Shown here piece by piece: positions 13,862 through 19,916 of a stretch of 19,916 bases of DNA (position 1 is its first letter; every line of letters begins with the position of its first letter). Both the position numbers and the translations under genes were made by a program. Under the pieces are notes generated by a model that saw only the letters and a list, made by a program, of their open reading frames with translations, made no database searches and was not told the origin of the DNA. Source of the stretch: an uncultured Johnsonella sp. (GTDB taxonomy: Bacteria > Bacillota > Clostridia > Lachnospirales > Lachnospiraceae); contig CAAFUL010000088.1 in assembly GCA_900766185.1 (NCBI GenBank), positions 1 through 19,916 on the forward strand, read 5' to 3'.

Positions 13862-15184
13862 ATGCTAAGCAGTAACTACAGTAAAGAGTTGATTGAATGC
13901 TCAGAGCAAAATAGGGTATTGGTAGTTAAAGAGGATAAGTGTGATAAGTATGACTATTTAACTGCCGTTGGTTGTGGTGCAATAGGGGGTATGATAGATA
14001 TATTTTTAGTAGGTGCTCCCGGGAACAGTATACTTGGAAGGTGGACAGATGCTCAAGTTGATAACACTGTAAAGGGATTTGCAAAACTTATGGGTTGGAC
14101 TCAAAAAAGTGATAAGGGTGAGAGTGTTGCCAGTGCTATAGGTTTTTTGGAAAAAAAGTTCAAGGTGAATTATGACCATAGACATTCTGCTGATGTTGAT
14201 AATATTTTTAATATGTCAACAAAAAATCATCACATGAAATCATTGGCTCACTCTCCGGATATAATAGGTTTATTTTTTTCCGTATTAAATCAATTTACAT
14301 CTACTGCAACATTTATTGATGGTGGCAAGATTATTACTATACCTACAGAAGAGTTTGAACTGAGAGGAAGTGATTTCGTATCTAAATTATTTTGCGGAGT
14401 TGTAAATTGGATTGGACATCTTATGTCAGATGTAGCGGGAAGTTCGGGAAGCAGAGGAGGACAAGGCAGAGGTAGTGGTATAGTTATGCCTTTTTATGAG
14501 CTTTTAGGATTGTGTAAATTTGGAGAGTTTAATGTAGGTAAAGATAAACAGGACTTAGCGACTATAGCTACGAGAGCCTTTCAAGAAGGCTATGATTTTA
14601 GGCATGGTTTGGCTATGGCAATTCCTGTAATAATTACAGATTTATCTATAAGATTAATATGGTCTTTGAGAAGATACTTTCAATATGGTATAGAATTAAA
14701 ATACTGTATTCCTACACAAAAATATACAAGTTTAAGAGTTATGTTAATAATAGGCAATGGAACTTTGTGTGTTATAGACGGGGTAGATGCTTATATAAGG
14801 TCAGGAGGAGCTACAAACTTCTTGAATTTCTTTATGCATCTCAATTTATTGGCATGGTATAGATTTATTACTTTAGTATTGAAAGAAGTATTTATTAGGT
14901 TGGGTATTGTCGGTTCAGTACAAAGATATATTGATTCGTACAAAAGGATAAATGAAGCTCTATTGGTTTATTTACATGAGCTTGAACAGATAGATATTGA
15001 GGCTTTTAAGAAGGAAACGGAAATGTATAACCGTAGTATTGAGAACTTTAATAGTATCGACACAAATGAAGAGTTAAATGATACATTGCTTGAAATTTTT
15101 GACAAACTTGGCTTTGATATGCCATGGCAAGGGGATTTTGATAAGCATATGTCAAATAGAAATGGGGTGCTGATTTTTAAATAA
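13862..15184 (+). CDS. Conserved-looking 440-aa membrane-associated protein of unknown function
   Basis: I recognise no characterised family. Hydrophobic stretches lie near 33-53, 134-148, 249-268, 291-309 and 320-345. Before them is a His/Asp-rich stretch DHRHSADVD (105-113) and NHHMKSLAHSPD (122-133), a possible metal or phosphate-handling site. A Gly/Ser-rich segment SSGSRGGQGRGSG (194-206) and DFRHGLAMAIPV follow. The last 95 residues are charged and helical and look cytoplasmic. AAGAAAGGTG precedes the ATG. Its stop overlaps the next start in TAATG, so the two proteins are translationally coupled and probably needed together. The combination of conserved-looking histidines and membrane helices would fit an integral membrane hydrolase or sensor, but that is speculation. 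Confidence 0.75.
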   Translation: MLSSNYSKELIECSEQNRVLVVKEDKCDKYDYLTAVGCGAIGGMIDIFLVGAPGNSILGRWTDAQVDNTVKGFAKLMGWTQKSDKGESVASAIGFLEKKFKVNYDHRHSADVDNIFNMSTKNHHMKSLAHSPDIIGLFFSVLNQFTSTATFIDGGKIITIPTEEFELRGSDFVSKLFCGVVNWIGHLMSDVAGSSGSRGGQGRGSGIVMPFYELLGLCKFGEFNVGKDKQDLATIATRAFQEGYDFRHGLAMAIPVIITDLSIRLIWSLRRYFQYGIELKYCIPTQKYTSLRVMLIIGNGTLCVIDGVDAYIRSGGATNFLNFFMHLNLLAWYRFITLVLKEVFIRLGIVGSVQRYIDSYKRINEALLVYLHELEQIDIEAFKKETEMYNRSIENFNSIDTNEELNDTLLEIFDKLGFDMPWQGDFDKHMSNRNGVLIFK

Positions 15185-15444
15185 TGTTTGATTGTAAAAG
15201 GTGTGGTTGTTGCTGTAGAAATCTTGATAAAAGTAAACTTTATGCGTCTATGGATAGGGGTGATGGAGTATGTATTTATCTTAAAGGAAATGATTGTTCT
15301 ATATATGAAAATAGACCATTACTGTGCCGTATTGATGCAAGTTATGAGCTCATGTTTAAGAACTTTATGACAAAAGAAGATTATTATTGCATTAACAAAG
15401 AAGCATGTGAAAAAATTAAAAGAATGAGAAAAACGGAGGAATAA
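15184..15444 (+). CDS. YkgJ-type cysteine-cluster protein
   Basis: The 86-residue protein opens with the C4-x-x-C7-x-x-C10-C11 cluster (CKRCGCCC) that defines the CxxCxxCC putative zinc/iron-chelating family. It continues with GVCIYL (28-33), CSIYENRPLLCR (38-49) and a final Cys pair C69/C75, the normal family order. The usual family length is 80-150, so this is a compact version. It probably binds a metal ion or iron-sulphur cluster in the cytoplasm; the function of the family is not settled, with maturation or modification of a partner being one idea. The start codon shares a base with the previous gene's stop, and the next gene follows after 3 bp. An overlapping 60-aa frame is not coding. 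Confidence 0.88.
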   Translation: MFDCKRCGCCCRNLDKSKLYASMDRGDGVCIYLKGNDCSIYENRPLLCRIDASYELMFKNFMTKEDYYCINKEACEKIKRMRKTEE

Positions 15445-15447
15445 AAT

Positions 15448-16485
15448 ATGCCATTACCACTGATAATAGGAGCGGCAGCGGCGGTTGCCGGAATTGTAGG
15501 GGCAGGAAACGCTATAGGAGGTGCTACAAAGATGAAGAAAGCAGATGATAAGATGAGAGCTGCTGACAGTCGTCACAGAGGGAATGTAGCAAGATTTGAT
15601 AGAGAAAGTAAAGAAACAAATGAAGTTATGGATAGCTTGGGAAATCTGGAACTTGAAATTCTTGAAAGTTTTAAATCTTTTTCTGATACGATTGAAAGAA
15701 TTCAAAACAGACCTAATTTTGAGGAATATAATAAATGTGGAGTAGAGCTGCCAAAATACAATAAGGAAGAACTTGAAAAAGTATCAGTGGGTGCGGCTAT
15801 AATACTTGGAGGTTTAGGTGGGGCAGCTGTAGGAACGGCAGGAGGATTTGCGGCAGCAGGTGCAACAACTGCAGCTGTTATGGCACTTGGAACAGCTTCG
15901 ACAGGTACAGCTATTGCTACACTTAGCGGTGCTGCTGCCACTAACGCAACTTTAGCGGCACTTGGCGGAGGTGCTTTAGCTGCCGGAGGCGGAGGCATGG
16001 CACTTGGAAGTGCTATTTTAGGAGGGGCAACTCTTGGTGTAGGTCTTTTGGTTGGCGGTATAATATTTAATATAACTGGTAGCGGTTTGTCTGAAAAAGC
16101 AGATGAAGCAGAGGAACAGATGCTAAAGGCTGAAAAAACTATTAATCTTTCATGTGAGTTTTTTGATAAGTTAAAAAATACTGCAAGTAAGTATAAAGAA
16201 TCATTACTAGTGGTAAAGAATAAATATGATTTAGTGTTTTCAGAAGTTTATAGAGTGGTAAACTTGTCAGGCAAAGTTGATTGGAATGAATTTACAAAAG
16301 AAGAACAACTTGCAACAAAAAATTCTATTTCGCTTGTAGGATTATTATATAAGATGTGTAAAGTAAATTTAGTAAAGAAAACAGAGTCTGATAAAAATAC
16401 TAATGAAGTCAATAATACTGATATTGAAATGACAATGGATACTGCTAAAGAAGTGATTGAAAGCATGGAATCTGGCATACAATAA
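15448..16485 (+). CDS. Gly/Ala-zipper membrane protein with coiled-coil flanks (345 aa)
   Basis: A hydrophobic Gly/Ala N-terminus (MPLPLIIGAAAAVAGIVGAG) leads to a charged helical region with the KMKKADDKMRAADSRHRGN and SKETNEVMDSLGNLELEIL stretches (28-110). A long central block (113-210) is almost entirely Gly, Ala, Thr and aliphatic residues with GxxxG spacings, enough for a hairpin of two or more membrane helices. Helical, charged sequence (215-345) follows, containing EKADEAEEQMLKAEKT. The coil - hydrophobic hairpin - coil plan recalls alpha-helical pore-forming proteins and the glycine-zipper family, but I see no diagnostic motif. The GGAGGA ribosome site lies in the end of the YkgJ gene 3 bp upstream, so it is the third member of one transcription unit. 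Confidence 0.8.
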   Translation: MPLPLIIGAAAAVAGIVGAGNAIGGATKMKKADDKMRAADSRHRGNVARFDRESKETNEVMDSLGNLELEILESFKSFSDTIERIQNRPNFEEYNKCGVELPKYNKEELEKVSVGAAIILGGLGGAAVGTAGGFAAAGATTAAVMALGTASTGTAIATLSGAAATNATLAALGGGALAAGGGGMALGSAILGGATLGVGLLVGGIIFNITGSGLSEKADEAEEQMLKAEKTINLSCEFFDKLKNTASKYKESLLVVKNKYDLVFSEVYRVVNLSGKVDWNEFTKEEQLATKNSISLVGLLYKMCKVNLVKKTESDKNTNEVNNTDIEMTMDTAKEVIESMESGIQ

Positions 16486-16574
16486 CAAATACTTAATATT
16501 AAATCATATGAAGTATATATAAATATTAATTTATAATTTAAAATATATAAATAAAATCCAAAGGAGAACAGAAT

Positions 16575-17234
16575 ATGAAAAAGATCATCAAAGTATTATC
16601 ATTATCATTTATATTATCCTGCTTTTTTGCCTTAAGCGCTTTTGCCGGAGCTTGGCTTACCGCAAAAGACGGTTGGTGGTACAGGTACGATGACGGTTCA
16701 TATCCTACATCTCAGTGGGTATGGCTGGACGGAGATAATGACGGAGTATCGGAATGCTATTATTTTAATGAGTGGGGATATTTGATTACCAATACCCACA
16801 GTCCTGACGGCTACTATGTAGATGCAAACGGTGCCTGGGTGGATAGTGGAAGAGTTCAGACAAGAGGGCAGAAAAAACAGGCAAGTAGGTTTAGAAGAGA
16901 TTGGATATACGGTGTATATGAATGCCATGATGAGTATTTGGATGCAGAGATGGAACTGGGTTATTACAGTGATTCAGGTGCTATGTACATCAGAATAGAG
17001 GGAAATCTTAGTTACTCTCCATACCACCCTGGAGTTTTTAACAGCATAGTTGTTTATGACACCGGAAATAACAGTTACTATGCTGTAGGTACCGGAGGAG
17101 ATTACATAAAATTCACTTACAATGGAGTTGACGGAATCAATATTACGGACAGCATTATTGAACATGACTCAGGAAGTAGGTTTAGGAGTTTTAAAGGAAA
17201 TTACTATAAAACTCAAGACGGTTTTGAAAGTTAG
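16575..17234 (+). CDS. Secreted protein with cell-wall-binding repeats
   Basis: The 219-residue protein has a Sec signal peptide (1-24, ending SAFA). An aromatic-rich region (30-90) follows with repeats of the choline/glucan-binding type: GWWYRYDDGSYPTSQWVWLD, CYYFNEWGYLITNT and GYYVDANGAWV. These Trp/Tyr-Gly hairpins hold exoproteins on wall polymers. A basic linker (RGQKKQASRFRRD) leads to a beta-rich C-terminal domain (110-219) of no known family with several GNNSYYAVG-like turns. AAGGAGA precedes the ATG. It follows the three-gene cassette after 90 AT-rich bases; a separate promoter is likely, and a terminator lies about 135 bp after its stop. Confidence 0.85.
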   Translation: MKKIIKVLSLSFILSCFFALSAFAGAWLTAKDGWWYRYDDGSYPTSQWVWLDGDNDGVSECYYFNEWGYLITNTHSPDGYYVDANGAWVDSGRVQTRGQKKQASRFRRDWIYGVYECHDEYLDAEMELGYYSDSGAMYIRIEGNLSYSPYHPGVFNSIVVYDTGNNSYYAVGTGGDYIKFTYNGVDGINITDSIIEHDSGSRFRSFKGNYYKTQDGFES

Positions 17235-17318
17235 TTTGTATTACAGTTGAAAAGTAATAAGAATAAGTTAAAACCATTATTTATATAATCTACCTATCTT
17301 ATTTCTATAAAGGTTAAT

Positions 17319-17342
17319 AAGCTTTTCACACTTAAAAAGCTT
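17319..17342 (+). terminator. Inverted repeat downstream of the wall-binding gene
   Basis: AAGCTTTT (17319-17326) pairs with AAAAGCTT (17335-17342) around an 8-nt loop. Without a T-run it may only trim or stabilise the mRNA end before the main terminator. Confidence 0.4.
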
Positions 17343-17369
17343 GCTTGATCTTAATTTACACAAAAAAAT

Positions 17370-17400
17370 CCCCGGACAGTAAAAGTCTAAGGGCTTTTTT
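17370..17400 (+). terminator. Intrinsic terminator after the wall-binding gene
   Basis: CCC...GAC at 17371-17378 pairs with GTC...GGG at 17385-17393 with a small internal bulge and a 7-nt loop, and TTTTTT follows at 17395-17400. Confidence 0.65.
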
Positions 17401-17682
17401 GTAGTAAAAAGATTACAAGGTTAATAGGTGCACTTATAGTATTATTAATAAAACTCAAGCTAAGATGTAAAAATACAAATTATATACAGCAGCAAAAATA
17501 TTATAAATAAAGCTATTATAATCATTAATACAGCAACTATGGTGAAAAACACTAAAAAAGAGCGAAAACACTATAAAAAATGACGAAATTATTATATAAT
17601 ACAAAAATACACATACAAATATTTATGGAAAAATCCAATTTCACCGGCTTTAATTTTGATAATATTGTAGGGGGGAAATACT
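17401..17682 (+). promoter_or_regulatory. AT-rich leader of the 17683 gene with a 21-bp tandem repeat
   Basis: No gene is supported. GAAAAACACTAAAAAA and GAAAACACTATAAAAAA stand 20-21 bp apart at 17544-17584, followed by TATAAT at 17595-17600, a likely -10 box without a clear -35. A strong GGGGGG ribosome site directly precedes the start at 17683. Confidence 0.4.
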
Positions 17683-19134
17683 ATGGGAAGGGCTTACAAG
17701 GTTATATGTGCGGTAAATATAATATTTTTATGCATTGTATTTTGGGCTATAGGGGGGATACCTACAGATGGTGAGGATATAATACTTATATTTTCCTGTA
17801 TATACTTTCCTTTTTTATTTCCTATTTTAATATCCATTATAGCTATATGCAATGCCGAGACTCTTAACAATGTAGAGAAGATAAGAGGACTTCTAAAACG
17901 CAGCCTGATTTATAATTTACTGATAGTTCCTGCAGTATGGTGGATAGTTGGATATCGGAACTTCTATTTGGTATTCTCCGCCTTCGTTACTATTGTAAAA
18001 GTCGAGTTTGTTTCTTTAATTATTCATATAGCTTTTTTTGTAAATATAAATAAACAATATAAAGAGCTGATAGATAAAAGTGATGATGCGGTGAAACAGC
18101 CTACAGGAAAAATTTATAAATATAAGGAAGTAAAAATTTTATTGACACTTATACTGTCATCGTTAGCTATAATATTTGCATACAGATACAATGTAAAACT
18201 GACACTTGTAAAAGATATAGAAAAAGAGCCGCCTATAATATTTTCTGCTAATTTAACTGGAAGTGATAAAGGTACATTTATCTATAACCTTGGTAATGAG
18301 GACTTGATAAAGGTTTCTGATCATATTTTTAAATCGCTGTCATACAACGAAGATAGGACCAAGATAGTGGGAGTTATAGAGGAAGAAGAGGGCTTTAACG
18401 GTATAGCCGAGCTTAACCTTATTGATAATTCATTTAAGGAAGTGCTCAGTGTAGAAGAGCTTAATGAATTTGGTAAAAATAATGAGCTTTATATTTTCGA
18501 TACATCAGATGGTTATTGGAACACAGGTGACAGGATAAGGACTCCGAAGTACTATAAAGATTCCTATACATTTATATATGATAGTAACATTTGTATGCTT
18601 TCCGATAAGCAGGGGGTTAAGAATATTGAAATTATAAGAAAAAAAGATGAATCCAAGTTATATTCTTACTATATTGATGAAAATAATGAAAATATATTGT
18701 ATCTTGAAAAATATGAATATGAAAAAAATAAACCCAAGATAGTGATAGTGAAAGAGAATACAGCTGATAAAAGTGTAGAGGTTATAACACAGAGAAGTAA
18801 AGGTACTTATGAAAAGGATAATATTGACGGTTTGATGGAAATACCGGATGGTATAGGAGAGTTGTTCTATTATAAGTCTCCATATATATCCGCCTATAAT
18901 TTGGAATCAGGTTTAAAAAATAAGCTGATAAGACATAACCTTTTTGTTAAAAATATGCTTGATATAAAATTATCTAAGGATAAACAGTATTTATTTTATA
19001 CAATAGTAGAAGAGGATGTGTTTTACTTAAGTGATTACAGATATACATTTTGCGTAGTTGACCTAAAAAATGGATTACGAGCAAGTTTAAAACGCTGGTA
19101 TGTAAAGGATATTTTTTACGGTTTTGACTGGTAG
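17683..19134 (+). CDS. Five-TM membrane protein with beta-rich extracytoplasmic domain
   Basis: This 483-residue protein is of no family I recognise. Hydrophobic segments lie near 7-25, 33-57, 75-92, 96-122 and 150-168. The remaining 310 residues are strand-rich, with repeated short motifs of the kind SANLTGSDKGTFIYNLG, FKSLSYNEDRTKIVGVIEE and IKLSKDKQYLFYTIVE, which look like blades of a TolB/WD-like beta propeller. The likely role is an envelope sensor or binding protein; ligand and partners are unknown. The start at 17683 follows TAGGGGGGAAATACT; an overlapping frame from 17580 is not coding. It is the last gene before the CRISPR array. Confidence 0.75.
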   Translation: MGRAYKVICAVNIIFLCIVFWAIGGIPTDGEDIILIFSCIYFPFLFPILISIIAICNAETLNNVEKIRGLLKRSLIYNLLIVPAVWWIVGYRNFYLVFSAFVTIVKVEFVSLIIHIAFFVNINKQYKELIDKSDDAVKQPTGKIYKYKEVKILLTLILSSLAIIFAYRYNVKLTLVKDIEKEPPIIFSANLTGSDKGTFIYNLGNEDLIKVSDHIFKSLSYNEDRTKIVGVIEEEEGFNGIAELNLIDNSFKEVLSVEELNEFGKNNELYIFDTSDGYWNTGDRIRTPKYYKDSYTFIYDSNICMLSDKQGVKNIEIIRKKDESKLYSYYIDENNENILYLEKYEYEKNKPKIVIVKENTADKSVEVITQRSKGTYEKDNIDGLMEIPDGIGELFYYKSPYISAYNLESGLKNKLIRHNLFVKNMLDIKLSKDKQYLFYTIVEEDVFYLSDYRYTFCVVDLKNGLRASLKRWYVKDIFYGFDW

Positions 19135-19539
19135 AAAGATACTGTCAATCAATTATATTATGTAATTTACTGAGCAATCAATTTGAAAGATTAGAGTGAA
19201 AACTAATTTTGTAACTGCTTGCGTATACTGATAATCAAGTAAAAGGAATTTGACCTTCGGTGTAAAAACTACTTTCATAACTACTTGTGATTTAATTTTG
19301 CAACTAAGTTGTAGGCTTGACTTGATTTAAGGTGGCATAAAGCATTTACTGTATTAAAATAATTGTCGACATAAGATAGACCTAAAATGTAAGGGGATAG
19401 ACAAAGACCGTATAATAAAGCTAAGAATGGAAATAATAGGAATAACTCGCAAGAAATATTATAATATAATAACTTAAAAATAAAGGTCGACAAAAAGTAC
19501 CTTTCTAAGTCTGAAAATATGTGGTATTATAGGGGAAGG
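19135..19539 (+). promoter_or_regulatory. AT-rich CRISPR leader region
   Basis: No gene is supported in these 405 bp. The sequence is A/T-rich and lies on the side of the array with perfect repeats, which is where a leader belongs. GTCGAC occurs twice (19366 and 19487), the second about 50 bp before the first repeat, and GTATTATAGGGG borders the array. The leader carries the array promoter and the integration site recognised by adaptation proteins. Confidence 0.55.
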
Positions 19540-19755
19540 ATTAGAATAAAACCAGATTGGAATGTAAAGAATAAAAAAGTTGATTTCCATGGTTGCCATA
19601 AGAAATTAGAATAAAACCAGATTGGAATGTAAAGTAACAACGATTTACAAATTGAAAAACATCGCCTTGATTAGAATAAAACCAGATTGGAATGTAAAGT
19701 CATAGATTATAGGACTGTTAAAAAGTACACTATAATTAGAATAAAACCAGATTGG
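19540..19755 (+). CRISPR. Small CRISPR array: three full repeats, one truncated
   Basis: Identical 30-nt repeats lie at 19540-19569, 19605-19634 and 19670-19699, starting ATTAGAATAAAACC and ending GGAATGTAAAG. A fourth copy at 19735-19755 keeps only its first 21 bases. The three spacers (19570-19604, 19635-19669, 19700-19734) are each exactly 35 nt and unrelated, so the period is a constant 65 bp. The truncated repeat marks the distal end, so the leader is on the left and transcription runs rightward. Repeat length, spacer length and the ATGTAAAG 3' tail resemble clostridial type I-B (or III) repeats. No cas gene lies in the window, so the array depends on proteins encoded elsewhere or is an orphan. 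Confidence 0.93.
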
Positions 19756-19770
19756 GCTTGAGATATAATA

Positions 19771-19829
19771 GGGATACAGAGAAAAAAGCTTGATAAATAG
19801 GAGCTTTCAACACTGTATCTCTATTTTTT
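19771..19829 (+). terminator. Two-tier hairpin terminator between the array and the parA gene
   Basis: The outer arms GGGATACAG (19771-19779) and CTGTATCTC (19813-19821) pair over 9 bp with one G-U wobble. An inner stem AAAGCT/AGCTTT (19785-19790, 19802-19807) sits in the loop, and TTTTTT follows at 19824-19829. It likely ends the pre-crRNA and insulates the next gene; an attenuator for that gene is an alternative. Confidence 0.75.
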
Positions 19830-19870
19830 ATTTTATAAAAGTTAAATACGATTAATTGAAGGAGGTACTT

Positions 19871-19916
19871 ATGGCAGAAATTATCACCGTTGCCAATCGG
19901 AAAGGTGGAGTCGGCA
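19871..19916 (+). CDS. ParA/Soj-family ATPase, N-terminus (partial)
   Basis: Fifteen codons are visible before the window ends: MAEIITVANRKGGVG. This is the opening strand and deviant Walker A (KGGVGKT type) of ParA/MinD-family partition ATPases, which bind nucleoid DNA and position plasmids, chromosomes or protein arrays. GAAGGAGGT lies 5 bp before the ATG. The remainder is outside the window, so plasmid, integrative-element or chromosomal versions cannot be told apart. NRKGG in place of the usual NQKGG is a small deviation seen in some mobile-element ParA proteins. Confidence 0.85.
   Translation, partial: MAEIITVANRKGGVG

Noticed and set aside
15702..15998. Pro/Ala-rich minus-strand frame
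   Set aside because: Mirror of the Gly/Ala codons of the 345-aa protein; composition artefact.
13862..16485. Naming the cassette as a known anti-phage system
   Set aside because: I could not match it with confidence to a described system, so only the domain-level description is given.

Overview
The window looks like an accessory stretch of a low-GC Firmicutes chromosome. The AT-rich codon use, strong AGGAGG ribosome sites, LxxC lipoproteins, cell-wall-binding repeats and YARHG-type membrane protein all suggest a clostridial, probably Lachnospiraceae-like, organism. That placement is inference; no rRNA or tRNA gene is present to anchor it.

Bases 1-2667 are a graveyard of mobile DNA and of a defence-type operon. 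They hold the right end of an IS3-family (IS150-like) element, a small XRE regulator, an ORF6N-domain gene broken by a nonsense codon and a one-base frameshift, and the first 36 codons of a probable type III DNA methyltransferase. That fragment stops exactly at a decayed 875-bp IS5-family element flanked by TA duplications. Bases 2668-3600 hold no convincing protein gene but are highly structured. There are two ~240-bp direct copies of a promoter-RNA-terminator unit, each headed by paired 13-bp direct repeats. Between them lie three repeats at a 66-67 bp period, and after them comes a run of phased T-tracts.

Bases 3874-7870 carry a lipoprotein with a glycoside-hydrolase-like barrel, a 175-bp MITE-like relic of the same IS5 family, and a complete polar amino acid ABC importer operon (binding protein, permease, ATPase) closed by a terminator. 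Bases 7872-9536 are a divergent pair: an XRE-type regulator and a membrane-anchored Ser/Thr kinase with a palindromic operator candidate between them. Bases 9730-11622 carry a RhuM-family gene and another XRE regulator on the minus strand, separated by a 570-bp unexplained stretch.

Bases 11865-19134 are an envelope-oriented plus-strand island. It has a broken signal-peptide surface protein, a YARHG membrane protein, a tightly coupled three-gene cassette of unknown function (440-aa His-rich membrane protein, YkgJ-type Cys-cluster protein, Gly/Ala-zipper membrane protein), a secreted cell-wall-binding-repeat protein and a five-TM protein with a beta-rich outer domain. The three-gene cassette is the best candidate for an undescribed system.

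The right end holds a small CRISPR array (three full 30-nt repeats, one truncated terminal repeat, three 35-nt spacers) with no cas genes in view, then a two-tier hairpin terminator and the start of a ParA-type ATPase gene cut by the window edge.
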